A DNA stretch of 64,000 nucleotides, from contig NZ_CP082292.1 in the NCBI RefSeq assembly GCF_019880205.1, forward strand, positions 1,178,001 to 1,242,000, written 5' to 3'. A program made the translations under genes and the position numbers. Each line of letters begins with the position of its first letter. The stretch's first letter is position 1. The stretch comes from Pantoea alfalfae (GTDB lineage: Bacteria > Pseudomonadota > Gammaproteobacteria > Enterobacterales > Enterobacteriaceae). Positions 8,509-16,595 of the stretch are shown piece after piece. The notes under the pieces are model-generated. The model saw only the letters and a program-made list of their open reading frames with translations. It searched no databases and was not told the origin of the DNA.

Positions 8509-8682
8509 TTAGCGGCGATGGTGACCGCCATGATACCCACCGTGATAACCTCCATAGTAGCCTCCATGATATCCGCCGCCACCCCCGCGATGCCAGCCAT
8601 TGTCGTGTCTGGGGCTGATGATACAACCACTTAATAAGGTCATCAGCGCAACCACCGAAGCGACTTTAATTAATCTCTTCAT
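8509..8682 (-). CDS. Tiny Gly/His/Tyr-rich lipoprotein, 57 residues
   Basis: This short gene has a clear start (AGAGGAG eight bases before the ATG at 8682), a signal peptide, and lipobox LLSGC (Cys20). The mature peptide is only 38 residues, and its second half is a run of glycine, histidine and tyrosine built from repeats of YHGG and YYGG, ending HHRR. The histidine density suggests metal binding at the envelope, but that is inference. I do not recognise a named family. Confidence 0.75.
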   Translation of the reverse strand: MKRLIKVASVVALMTLLSGCIISPRHDNGWHRGGGGGYHGGYYGGYHGGYHGGHHRR

Positions 8683-8877
8683 CGGAAGCTTCTCCTCTTT
8701 TCCAATGACTATGACACTACGCTGTAAAAGTGGAGTGAAGATGCAGGCTTTGTAGAGTTATTTAAGAAGATATGACGGAATATTTCAGATCGCTCTGTTC
8801 TTCAGCGGCAGGAAATAAAAAAATCGGAATCAACTGAATAATAAATACTATCAAAGAGAATAGTCTTAAAATCAAGC

Positions 8878-8896
8878 GAAAATAATTCTCATTTGA
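8878..8896 (+). promoter_or_regulatory. Possible Fur box upstream of the SMP-30 gene
   Basis: GAAAATAATTCTCATTTGA matches the 19-base Fur consensus at about 12 positions, and sits some 50 bases before the lactonase start. The surrounding 8683-8945 gap is AT-rich and holds no gene I can support. Confidence 0.3.
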
Positions 8897-8945
8897 AAGT
8901 TTTTACCACTACATTATTAGCATGTCATTTCAATGGGAGAGAAAC

Positions 8946-9821
8946 ATGGCGCATAACGTAAAAAATATTCTGGCTTTACAGGCTGAACTGGGCGAATGCC
9001 CGCTCTGGTCAGTGGAAGAACAGGTGCTGTACTGTGTCGATATTCTGGCATCCGCCATTCACCGTTTTGATCCGGTCAGCGGTGAACTGCAAACCTTCCC
9101 GCAGGCGGAAGAGGTGGGATGCATCGGTCTGCGTGAGCAGGGCGGGCTGATAGCCGCATTGCGCAACGGTGTCTGGCTGCTGGATGCGCAGGGTAAACCC
9201 GAGAAAAAGATTGCAGAGAATCCCGGTGTGGCCGCTAAGAGTCGATTTAATGATGGCCGTGTGGATCCGTGGGGTAACTTCTGGTGCGGCAGCCTGTGGG
9301 AACCGCAGGATAAAAATGGCGGGCTGCTGTGCCGCGTGACGCCTGACCTGAAACTGGAGGTCAAAGCGCGTGATATTAAAATTTCCAATGGGCTGGCCTT
9401 CTCTCCCGACCGGCGCTGGATGTATCACAGTGACACGCCGAATGAATCGCTCTATCGCTATCCATTAAACGCGCAGGGCGAACCGGGCGAACGCACCCTG
9501 TTCCGCCGTTTCGACGCGAAAGGTGGATTACCGGATGGTGCCGCGGTGGATAGCGAAGGTTTCTACTGGTCAGCACAGTTTGATGGCGGACGCGTGGTGC
9601 GTATCGATCCGCAGAGCAGTGACATTGTCGATGAGATTCTGCTGCCGGTGAAGTGGCCAACCATGGTGGCCTTTGGCGGGGCCGATCTTAAAACGCTGTT
9701 TATTACCAGTTCACGTGAAGATCGCACCAAAGAGGAACTGGCGCGCTATCCGCAGTCCGGCGATATCTTTGCCGTGGACGTCGCGGTGGCAGGAATAGCA
9801 GAGCCGCGATTCCGCGGCTAA
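8946..9821 (+). CDS. SMP-30/gluconolactonase family protein
   Basis: The 291-residue protein is a six-bladed beta-propeller lactonase relative. Visible family signatures are the metal-binding glutamate in ELGECPLW near residue 15, RFNDGRVDPWGNFWCGS near residue 98, ISNGLAFSPD and YHSDTPN near residues 140-160, and PDGAAVDSEGFYW near residue 195. Together they supply the usual Glu, Asn, Asn and Asp metal ligands. It probably hydrolyses a sugar lactone; the exact substrate is not visible. The ATG at 8946 has GGGAGA upstream and is preferred over an in-frame ATG at 8922. Confidence 0.9.
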   Translation: MAHNVKNILALQAELGECPLWSVEEQVLYCVDILASAIHRFDPVSGELQTFPQAEEVGCIGLREQGGLIAALRNGVWLLDAQGKPEKKIAENPGVAAKSRFNDGRVDPWGNFWCGSLWEPQDKNGGLLCRVTPDLKLEVKARDIKISNGLAFSPDRRWMYHSDTPNESLYRYPLNAQGEPGERTLFRRFDAKGGLPDGAAVDSEGFYWSAQFDGGRVVRIDPQSSDIVDEILLPVKWPTMVAFGGADLKTLFITSSREDRTKEELARYPQSGDIFAVDVAVAGIAEPRFRG

Positions 9822-9827
9822 ACGTTA

Positions 9828-9851
9828 ACGGGCCGCGTAATGGCGGCCCGT
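9828..9851. terminator. Hairpin between converging SMP-30 and yhjX genes
   Basis: ACGGGCCGC pairs with GCGGCCCGT around a six-base loop, in the gap between two converging genes, so it may serve both. Confidence 0.45.
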
Positions 9852-9866
9852 GGTCGTTGCCCGTGA

Positions 9867-11093
9867 TTAGTGACGTTGCAACACAGGTTCTGTTGTGACG
9901 GGACTTTGCGGCAGGCGAATGGTAAGCGACAGAAACAGGGAGATGACCAGTAGCGTCATAATCAGGCTGAAGGTAACGGTGAAACCACCAAACAGCGAGG
10001 CGACCAGCGATCCCAGCACGCTTCCGATACCAAAGCCCAGGTAGAGCAGGCCATAGTTTTTTGTCAGGTTGTTGAGTCCAAAGAAGTCACTGACCAGCGA
10101 CGGGAACACCGTAATGGTCCCGCCAAAGCTGAAGGCCACACAGGCGAGTGACAGGAAGAAGGTGACCTCATTCATCCGGGTAAACAGCAGCACACTCATA
10201 CCAATCAGCGACACAATTTGCGCCAGCGAAATGACCCGGATGCGCAGCATTTTGTCAGAGAGCACACCCAGCACCAGACGGCCACTCAGGTTGGCAATTG
10301 CAATCACCGTTACCGCGCTGGCAGCAGTCTGCGTGGAGAGATGCACCAGACCTTCGCCGATATCTTTGGCAACCCCTATCACATAGAGTCCACTCATACA
10401 GGCGGTCAGGAACATCAGCGCCAGCATCCAGTACTGCGGCAGACGCACTGACTGGGCCAGCGTGTAATCCCGCGCATGTTGCTGACCTTTAGCGGTGGTT
10501 CCGGTCTGTTGCAGTGGCGCTTCACGCATCAGCAGCGCACCGAGAATAATCATCGACATGGCCAGCACGCCCCAGATCATAAAGGTTTGCTCCAGACCGA
10601 CCGTCACCAGCAGTGTTCCGCAGATAAACTTGAATCCCAGACTGCCAAGGCCGTAAGCGCCAATTGCACAGGCCGAGATCATCCCCTTACGCTCCGGGAA
10701 CCATTTCACACAGTTTGAGAGCGTCATCAGATAACCGGCGCCATCGGCCAGACCAACCAACAGTCCGGCACTGAAGTAGAGCATCATCAGGTTATTAGCC
10801 TGCGCGGTGAGCCAGAAGCCCAGCGCCATCAGTACACCCGCGCCAATAGTGACGCGGCGTACGCCAAAACGTTCCTGTAATTTTCCGGCCAGTGAAGAGG
10901 CGATAGCCAGACCCAGGCTCAGCAGGCCAAAGGAAAATGCGACCTGACTGATCGGTGCATCCAGCTTCTGTGACAGCTGGCCGTTAAACAAACTCCATGT
11001 ATAAACTGACCCCAGCGCAAACTGAGTAATAACCGTTCCGAACAATGTAAGCCAGCGGGAACGCTGGTAAGACGCCTGTTGAGTCTGGTTCAT
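9867..11093 (-). CDS. yhjX: MFS transporter YhjX, pyruvate-induced
   Basis: This is a 12-span major facilitator protein of 408 residues, very similar to E. coli YhjX along its length (for example ITQFALGSVYTWSLFN near residue 20, SNCVKWFPERKGM near 125 and FPSLVSDFFGLNNL near 325). In E. coli, yhjX is the known target of the YpdA/YpdB two-component system, and the promoter here holds a matching YpdB operator. The transported substrate is not established by sequence. Confidence 0.93.
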   Translation of the reverse strand: MNQTQQASYQRSRWLTLFGTVITQFALGSVYTWSLFNGQLSQKLDAPISQVAFSFGLLSLGLAIASSLAGKLQERFGVRRVTIGAGVLMALGFWLTAQANNLMMLYFSAGLLVGLADGAGYLMTLSNCVKWFPERKGMISACAIGAYGLGSLGFKFICGTLLVTVGLEQTFMIWGVLAMSMIILGALLMREAPLQQTGTTAKGQQHARDYTLAQSVRLPQYWMLALMFLTACMSGLYVIGVAKDIGEGLVHLSTQTAASAVTVIAIANLSGRLVLGVLSDKMLRIRVISLAQIVSLIGMSVLLFTRMNEVTFFLSLACVAFSFGGTITVFPSLVSDFFGLNNLTKNYGLLYLGFGIGSVLGSLVASLFGGFTVTFSLIMTLLVISLFLSLTIRLPQSPVTTEPVLQRH

Positions 11094-11192
11094 AATTTAT
11101 CTCTCCCGTCCGGGAATCTGGAAACTGCGGTCAGAATAAAACAGTGATTCGCGCGCGTGAGCAGCAAAGGTATGAACGGAACGTATCAGGGA

Positions 11193-11223
11193 ATGAAATG
11201 CCATTCAGGCGGTATGAATGACA
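11193..11223 (-). promoter_or_regulatory. YpdB (PyrR) binding site in the yhjX promoter
   Basis: On the yhjX strand, TGTCATTCAT (11214-11223) is followed by an 11-base spacer and then GGCATTTCAT (11193-11202). The E. coli YpdB site is a direct repeat of GGCATTTCAT with an 11-bp spacer, from memory of that literature. The downstream copy is exact and the upstream copy is degenerate. It lies about 100 bases before the yhjX start. Confidence 0.75.
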
Positions 11224-11377
11224 TCAAAAGGGGGCGCGACACTGCGTCACTAGTAAGCAAAGTGGCATGTTAATGATTAAGCGTAATTAGCCGTAAGATA
11301 ATGTTTCAGATAGCTCTTTCTGTGAGCAGGTTTACAGATTATTTGCCATGCTTACAGTTCACTTAACAGGAGGAAAT

Positions 11378-11611
11378 ATGAAAGACCGGACATATGAATC
11401 CAGTACCAGTGAGGATGACGTTTGCTGCATCATCGGTCAGGCGGTGATTGAACTCAGTACAGAACAACAGCCTGTGACCAAATCGACGCTGGCATTAAAA
11501 CTGCTGTCGATGGCCGATCGTGATAGTGACGATGAGCGTGTTCTGCTTTACTGGATTGCGCGTAAAGCGATCAATCAACCACAGAAACTTCTTCAGCAGC
11601 AGTGGGCGTAA
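11378..11611 (+). CDS. YmgB/AriR family biofilm and acid-resistance regulator
   Basis: The 77-residue helical protein shows the family core, an acidic stretch, then CIIGQAVIEL and a helix-loop-helix ending YWIARKAI. E. coli AriR (YmgB) has EEESAVLGQAV at the same place. Family members influence biofilm formation and acid resistance, probably as small dimeric regulators or connectors. AGGAGG lies five bases before the ATG at 11378, which fixes this start over the frame opening at 11348. Confidence 0.8.
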   Translation: MKDRTYESSTSEDDVCCIIGQAVIELSTEQQPVTKSTLALKLLSMADRDSDDERVLLYWIARKAINQPQKLLQQQWA

Positions 11612-11619
11612 TGCCCATC

Positions 11620-11644
11620 CGGACGCGGGTCTGAGCCCGCTCCG
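11620..11644 (+). terminator. Hairpin after the ariR-like gene
   Basis: GCGGG pairs with CCCGC around TCTGAG, extended by CGGA and TCCG on the outside. It sits between converging genes. Confidence 0.4.
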
Positions 11645-11646
11645 TG

Positions 11647-12546
11647 TCAGGTAGTGACCCGGCAATGGCTTGCCGGCCAGCGGGCAAACATCACGATATT
11701 GCCCAGCAGAATCATGACAAGGCCAGGGATGGCGCTGACATGCCACTCATACCCCTCAAAGCGCGTAGAGAGTGCCAGCGCAACCAGCGGAAACAGGACC
11801 GTTGTATAGGCAGCCCGACTGGCGCCGATGCGTCCCGCCAGTGTGAAGTAAGCGCCGAAACCCATCACCGATCCCACGATAGCCAGATAGAGCAATGCCC
11901 CAAACCACTGTGTATTCCATGTCGGCTGCAGCGAAACACCCTGCAGCAGCGAGACCAGTGCCATGATCAGCGCACCGTATAACATGCCGTAACTGTTAGT
12001 TGTCAGCACGTCACGTTGCAGACGCTGATGCCGCTGACTGATCATATTGCCGAATGAAAATCCCAGTGTGCCCAGCGCACTTAACCCAATGCCCCACATC
12101 AGCCCGGCAGAGGCCTGCGTGCTGCGCAGATCGTGCCAGAACAACGCCACAATGCCTGCCATGCCCAGCACGATGGCCGGAATCAGACGTGCGGAAGGGC
12201 GCTGACGGAAAAATATCCAGCTGTTAATGGCGTTATACATCACGGCCATCGAGAAAATGACCGACTCCAGTCCGCTGCTGATATAGCCGGAAGCGTAATA
12301 AAAGCAGACAAAGTTGAAGCCAAAGACGCTGCAGCCCTGGAGCATGCAGAAGAGATGATCGCGCAGCGTCAGCCTGTGCAGACGCTTTATCAGCTTAAGC
12401 AGCAATAACATGACCAGCGAGGCCAGCAAAAAACGCCAGAAGACAGCGACAGTTACGGCCCCTATGCCCGCAGACTGTTGCGCATAAATCGCAATCCAGG
12501 TCGTGCCCCAGATCAGCACGACTGAGAGATACAAAAACAGGTTCAT
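11647..12546 (-). CDS. EamA/DMT superfamily transporter (first copy)
   Basis: The 299-residue protein has about ten hydrophobic spans in two EamA repeats (about residues 5-135 and 150-290), as in drug/metabolite exporters of the RhaT/YdcZ type. The early motif LSVVLIWGTTWIA is typical. The frame stays open far upstream, but MNLFLYLSVV at 12546 is the family start. It diverges from an AraC regulator gene, which probably controls it. The exported compound is unknown. Confidence 0.88.
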   Translation of the reverse strand: MNLFLYLSVVLIWGTTWIAIYAQQSAGIGAVTVAVFWRFLLASLVMLLLLKLIKRLHRLTLRDHLFCMLQGCSVFGFNFVCFYYASGYISSGLESVIFSMAVMYNAINSWIFFRQRPSARLIPAIVLGMAGIVALFWHDLRSTQASAGLMWGIGLSALGTLGFSFGNMISQRHQRLQRDVLTTNSYGMLYGALIMALVSLLQGVSLQPTWNTQWFGALLYLAIVGSVMGFGAYFTLAGRIGASRAAYTTVLFPLVALALSTRFEGYEWHVSAIPGLVMILLGNIVMFARWPASHCRVTT

Positions 12547-12610
12547 TGCCAGATTCTCCACCCTAAAACGCCGAGTCTGCACCCGCAACGCTCCCTGGTC
12601 TTGCAGCGGA

Positions 12611-12638
12611 TTGCGCAAGGTTTGCAAAATCTTGCGCA
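12611..12638. promoter_or_regulatory. 21-bp-spaced direct repeat between EamA and AraC genes
   Basis: TTGCGCA occurs at 12611 and again at 12632, a 21-bp step, in the divergent promoter region. Direct half-sites two helical turns apart are the classical AraC-family arrangement. Candidate operator for the adjacent regulator. Confidence 0.45.
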
Positions 12639-12723
12639 TTTTTGCCGCCCGTCCCGATATGGCCTGTTTTCTGTCCCCTGCAATCCGTAAACTGGCCTTC
12701 TGTTTATCTGAACTGATGCTCCA

Positions 12724-13593
12724 ATGCGTACCTATCAGACCTTTGAAATGCTGCAACGCCACAAAGCACAACTGCGTGATCAGGTGCAGCTTCACAGCGG
12801 CATTCAGCTGGCAGCCTGGTTCAATAGTGGCGATCGCGTGACAAACCTCAGCGATCATCACACGCTGAGCCTTTACGTAGCGGGCGGCTACGATACCTGG
12901 CATAAAACCCCGCATGGCTGGCGTAACGGTGGCGCACCGGACCGCTTCTGTCTGATGCCGGCTGGCACGGAATCGACCTGGGATCTGCGTGCGGATCTCG
13001 CCTTTGTTCATCTCTATTGCAGCGAGAACCAGCTGCGGCAACTGGCCGAAAGGGTCTGGGACCGTAATCCGGCGCAGTTAAACCTGCATGAGAAAATCTT
13101 TTCTGTTGATGACCGCATTACCCAGCTCTATCGACACTTTCTGCTGAGCAGCGACTGGCAACAGCCCGCCAGCCAGCTGACGCTGAGCAGCGCATCAACA
13201 CTCCTGTTGACCCATCTGCTGCAGCACTACAGTGAAGTTAAATGGCGACTGCCCCAGGTGCGGGGTGGACTCGCTCCAGTGGTATTACGGCGGGTTCTGG
13301 AATTTATTGAAACCCATCTCGATCAGCCTTTAACCCTGGCGGTGCTGGCGCAGGAAGCGGCATTGAGTGAGTTTCACTTTGCCCGCATGTTTCGTCATAC
13401 CACTAGCGAGGCACCACACCAGTTCGTGATGCGCCGTCGTATGGATCGTGCAAGGATGTTGCTTGAGCGGCCCGAGCTGACGCTGACCGATATTGCCCTT
13501 CAGTGTGGTTACCACTCTTCAGCCCACTTCAGCCATCGTTTCCGGCAGGTTTATGGCATGACGCCCTCGGCGTGTCGTCGGGAAAGTCGATGA
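12724..13593 (+). CDS. AraC family transcriptional regulator (first copy)
   Basis: The 289-residue protein has an N-terminal cupin-like ligand domain (about residues 15-150) and a C-terminal AraC DNA-binding domain (about 185-285). The two helix-turn-helices are LAVLAQEAALSEFHFARMF and LTDIALQCGYHSSAHFSHRF, followed by the family tail YGMTPSACRR. It is divergent from the EamA exporter gene 177 bases away and is its likely regulator. Confidence 0.9.
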   Translation: MRTYQTFEMLQRHKAQLRDQVQLHSGIQLAAWFNSGDRVTNLSDHHTLSLYVAGGYDTWHKTPHGWRNGGAPDRFCLMPAGTESTWDLRADLAFVHLYCSENQLRQLAERVWDRNPAQLNLHEKIFSVDDRITQLYRHFLLSSDWQQPASQLTLSSASTLLLTHLLQHYSEVKWRLPQVRGGLAPVVLRRVLEFIETHLDQPLTLAVLAQEAALSEFHFARMFRHTTSEAPHQFVMRRRMDRARMLLERPELTLTDIALQCGYHSSAHFSHRFRQVYGMTPSACRRESR

Positions 13594-14155
13594 ACTTCTT
13601 AGCGGTAACAGAAATATTAGCAGCGCATAATAGCGCCACAAATCATTAACATTTCTTACTATAAAAACTAACCTTTTTGGGTGGGTTCCCGTTTTCACTT
13701 TCTGCCGTGATCCTGTAAAAAAAGCATTAACCGCACTTTTTAGCTATGGGTCATTTTTCTGCTTAATCCCGCAATGAACTACTTACTGAAACATTTTTTA
13801 TTCCCAGCTATCATGCGCCTCACAAGCAGAATCTTAAGAAAAATCTTATGTATCAAATCAGTATAAGATTTTTGTTGGCAACTTTATCCTGTTACATATG
13901 GTTACATATTATCATTTCCTTTGGCTGACCCACTATTTCTAAACTCGCGCCATGAGTGTTTATCTGAAAAATGAATTTCGGATTTACGCTCTTTCATCAC
14001 GTCATATCGCCAGTAAATGGAATGTACTCGCTTCTGACTGCAGGTTCTGCTTTTCACTGAATGTTTAATGGCAGGAATGTTTTATGGCAGGGTAAGCCGT
14101 TCTTAATATTTGACACTGGCTGTGGCGGTTTCTATCACTCCATAGAACAGGGACA
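13594..14155. other. AT-rich 562-bp gap before the T6SS remnant
   Basis: I see no supportable gene here. It is markedly more AT-rich than the AraC gene to its left. It holds a perfect inverted repeat at 13839-13873. It most likely contains the left junction of the T6SS island, because the tssC homology begins abruptly at its right edge. Confidence 0.5.
13839..13873. repeat. Perfect 11-bp inverted repeat
   Basis: AAAAATCTTAT (13839-13849) and ATAAGATTTTT (13863-13873) are separated by 13 bases. The arms could be a protein binding site or a weak bidirectional terminator, given the T-run at each end. Confidence 0.5.
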
Positions 14156-15382
14156 ATGCATAGCGAAGAATTCCAGGCAGTGGAGAGCCTGTGGCGCGGC
14201 GTGAAATCGCTGGTCGACAAAACCGATTTCCGCCAGAACGTGAAAGTTGAACTGCTGGATATGTCTAAAGAAGATCTGCGTCAGGACTTCGAAGACAGCC
14301 CGGAAATCATTCAGAGTGGACTGTATAAACACACATATATCGATGAGTATGACACACCGGGTGGAGAGCCGATCGCTGCGCTGATTTCCGCTTATGAGTT
14401 TGATGCGTCTGCGCAGGATGTCGCGCTCCTGCGCAACATCTCTAAAGTGTCTGCTGCAGCACATATGCCGTTTATCGGCTCTGCCGGCCCGAAATTTTTC
14501 CTCAAGGATTCGATGGAGGAAGTTGCGGCCATCAAGGACATTGGTAACTACTTCGACCGTGCGGAGTACATTAAGTGGAAATCCTTCCGTGAGACGGACG
14601 ATGCCCGCTATATCGGCTTGGTGATGCCGCGCGTGCTGGGTCGCCTGCCGTATGGTCCGGATACCGTGCCCGTACGCAGCTTTAACTACGTGGAAGAAGT
14701 GAAAGGCCCGGATCACGATAAATACCTGTGGACTAACGCATCCTTCGCCTTTGCATCCAACATGGTTCGCAGCTTCATCAACAACGGCTGGTGTGTACAA
14801 ATTCGTGGCCCGCAGGCCGGTGGTGCCGTGCAGGACCTGCCTATTCATCTGTACGATCTGGGTACCGGCAATCAGGTGAAGATCCCGTCAGAAGTGATGA
14901 TCCCGGAAACCCGTGAATTTGAGTTTGCGAACCTGGGCTTTATTCCATTAAGTTACTATAAAAACAGAGATTATTCCTGCTTCTTCAGCGCTAACTCCAC
15001 CCAGAAGCCAGCCCTGTATGACACAGCGGATGCCACGGCCAACAGCCGTATCAATGCGCGTCTGCCGTACATCTTCCTGCTGTCGCGTATTGCACACTAC
15101 CTGAAGTTGATTCAGCGTGAAAATATCGGCACAACCAAAGACCGTCGTCTGCTGGAGCTTGAGCTCAACACCTGGGTGCGCAGTCTGGTGACCGAAATGA
15201 CCGACCCGGGCGACGAGCTACAGGCCTCTCACCCGCTGCGTGATGCGAAAGTTGTGGTGGAAGATATCGAGGATAATCCGGGTTTCTTCCGCGTGAAGCT
15301 GTACGCCGTGCCACACTTTCAGGTGGAAGGGATGGACGTCAACCTGTCGCTGGTTTCCCAGATGCCGAAGGCGAAATCATAA
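14156..15382 (+). CDS. tssC: T6SS sheath protein TssC (VipB), N-terminally truncated
   Basis: The 408-residue product matches the type VI contractile sheath large subunit from the conserved segment SEEFQAVESLWRGVKSLV onward, through PFIGSAGPKFF, YIGLVMPRVLGRLPYG, CVQIRGPQAGG and the C-terminal end. Full TssC is about 500 residues, so roughly the first 90 are missing; they include the strand that interlocks with TssB. The sequence before the ATG shows no TssC homology in this frame. No tssB lies upstream. AGGGACA precedes the start, so translation is possible. It is probably a non-functional sheath remnant. Confidence 0.88.
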   Translation: MHSEEFQAVESLWRGVKSLVDKTDFRQNVKVELLDMSKEDLRQDFEDSPEIIQSGLYKHTYIDEYDTPGGEPIAALISAYEFDASAQDVALLRNISKVSAAAHMPFIGSAGPKFFLKDSMEEVAAIKDIGNYFDRAEYIKWKSFRETDDARYIGLVMPRVLGRLPYGPDTVPVRSFNYVEEVKGPDHDKYLWTNASFAFASNMVRSFINNGWCVQIRGPQAGGAVQDLPIHLYDLGTGNQVKIPSEVMIPETREFEFANLGFIPLSYYKNRDYSCFFSANSTQKPALYDTADATANSRINARLPYIFLLSRIAHYLKLIQRENIGTTKDRRLLELELNTWVRSLVTEMTDPGDELQASHPLRDAKVVVEDIEDNPGFFRVKLYAVPHFQVEGMDVNLSLVSQMPKAKS

Positions 15383-15399
15383 GCTAAGGCAGGAAGCCA

Positions 15400-15687
15400 A
15401 TGAAAACGGAACAACCGTTATGGGGCAGGGGCGTTACCGCCCTCGTTCTGCGTATCGACGACCGGTCTGTAAAATTTGTGCCGGCGTTCCTTTATGGTCA
15501 GGGTGTGAACGGGTGCGTGGAGGCGACCTTCCGTGATGGGAGACATACGACTTCACTGGGACGTTTATTCATGCGGTCAGGAATGGTGAACAACTGGACC
15601 TTTAGTCCGCCAGGTACTTTATCCCGCCCTGGGCAGCATTTTGATGAAAGCATTTTCTTTGACCTGATTTTAGCGCTTCTGCCATAG
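15400..15687 (+). CDS. Unknown 95-residue protein next to truncated tssC
   Basis: I do not recognise this protein. It begins 17 bases after the tssC stop with AGGAAG upstream, suggesting co-transcription. It has no signal peptide or clear membrane span. The aromatic and glycine-rich middle and the hydrophobic end FFDLILALLP are notable. It could be a T6SS accessory or immunity remnant by position only. Confidence 0.6.
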   Translation: MKTEQPLWGRGVTALVLRIDDRSVKFVPAFLYGQGVNGCVEATFRDGRHTTSLGRLFMRSGMVNNWTFSPPGTLSRPGQHFDESIFFDLILALLP

Positions 15688-15809
15688 CTGGAGCTGAAAA
15701 TGAATCATTATTTTAATGCTTTAAATCATTGCTCGTTTTCCTGACGAAGCGGTTAATAGCTTTCGGATTACTTAGCCACAAAGTAACGAAATAAATAACG
15801 GATATGGAA

Positions 15810-16058
15810 ATGAGAAAATTAATCTTTATTCTGGTCTCAGGGATACTGTTTACGGCACAAGCCGATGCTGCGCGTGGAAGGCAACCCTGCTCAGGTTCAA
15901 AAGGCGGTATAGCGCACTGCACATCGGATGGACGTTTTGTCTGTAATGACGGGAGCCTGAGCCAGTCGAAGCGATTCTGCTCCGGATATAGTTCTTCAGC
16001 AACCAGCAATCCGGTTAAACAGTCTACTTCCACTCCAAAGCTAAAACGAAAAAAGTGA
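15810..16058 (+). CDS. YdcA-like small secreted protein, ending at a slippery site
   Basis: The 82-residue product has a signal peptide (cleavage after AQADA) and the YdcA core [14 protein letters not shown] followed by FVCNDGSLS, with four or five cysteines as in E. coli YdcA. A basic, serine-rich tail follows. The stop codon TGA comes directly after A_AAA_AAG. The -1 frame continues open for 50 sense codons. ATG 15810 matches the E. coli start better than ATG 15804. The gene is either frameshifted by loss of one A in a six-A run, or makes two products. Confidence 0.72.
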   Translation: MRKLIFILVSGILFTAQADAARGRQPCSGSKGGIAHCTSDGRFVCNDGSLSQSKRFCSGYSSSATSNPVKQSTSTPKLKRKK

Positions 16059-16207
16059 CAACTGCGAAAAAGCAGGAGCCGCAACGTGTTGCAGAAAATG
16101 ACGAACCGGTCAGTACCCAACCCCGACAGCCCACATGCGCTCCCCTCTATATGGCCAGTAAGCCCGGATACACTCATTTACCGATTTGCTCAGGGAATCA
16201 GTATTAG
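16049..16207 (+). other. A_AAA_AAG slippery heptamer and open -1 frame extension
   Basis: The heptamer at 16049-16055 lies in phase with the ydcA-like frame and is followed immediately by its TGA. It is the heptamer used for -1 frameshifting in E. coli dnaX. After a -1 slip, reading continues from 16055 to a TAG ending at 16207. It adds a basic, glutamine/proline-rich linker and a cysteine-containing end with TCAPLYMASKPGYTHLPIC. The end has coding character (regular codons, paired cysteines). Confidence 0.55.
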
Positions 16208-16285
16208 TCGGATAGGGCAGAGATTCTCTTCTCGTTATTCAAATTAAATCGTCAGGATAAAAATAAGAAAGGAGAGACATAAAAT

Positions 16286-16549
16286 ATGACAAGAAGAAAA
16301 AAAGATGACAATGCTGCGGGTATTTTTCTGGTTATTATTGGCGTCATTGCCTGGGGTATTTATGTCGCGGTAAGAGCATTAATCAATATTAATGGGCGAT
16401 TTAAGCAGCGTAAGGCGTTTTTCCGGGTCGAGCTCAGCCGGATAATCGATGAGGTTGAACGTCATCATGGGCAGGTTGAATATATTGCTGACCCGGTGGC
16501 GCTACAGTATCTGCAGAGTCTCGAATATGCAGAAAGCCAGGCCGCATAA
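16286..16549 (+). CDS. Unknown 87-residue single-span membrane protein
   Basis: The protein opens with a basic stretch (MTRRKKDD), has one membrane span (about residues 11-32), and a soluble, charged helical C-terminus. GGAGAG lies upstream of the ATG. It sits between the ydcA-like gene and vasL in the T6SS island. No family is recognised. Confidence 0.65.
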   Translation: MTRRKKDDNAAGIFLVIIGVIAWGIYVAVRALININGRFKQRKAFFRVELSRIIDEVERHHGQVEYIADPVALQYLQSLEYAESQAA

Positions 16550-16595
16550 GCAATAACCTTTAATAGTCCCTGGTACGTCAAATGGACAACTGGTC

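Noticed and set aside
12672-12682. 11-base match to the 3' end of tRNA-Arg (TGTCCCCTGCA), a possible attachment site
   Set aside because: Too short to exceed chance in a 64-kb window, no integrase nearby, and it lies in an EamA/AraC promoter.
15700-15744. 14-codon frame with GGAG upstream
   Set aside because: Could be the broken start of another T6SS gene, but it is too short to support without comparison.
15713-16177. 154-codon open frame on the - strand
   Set aside because: Antisense to the ydcA-like gene and its -1 extension; no homology.
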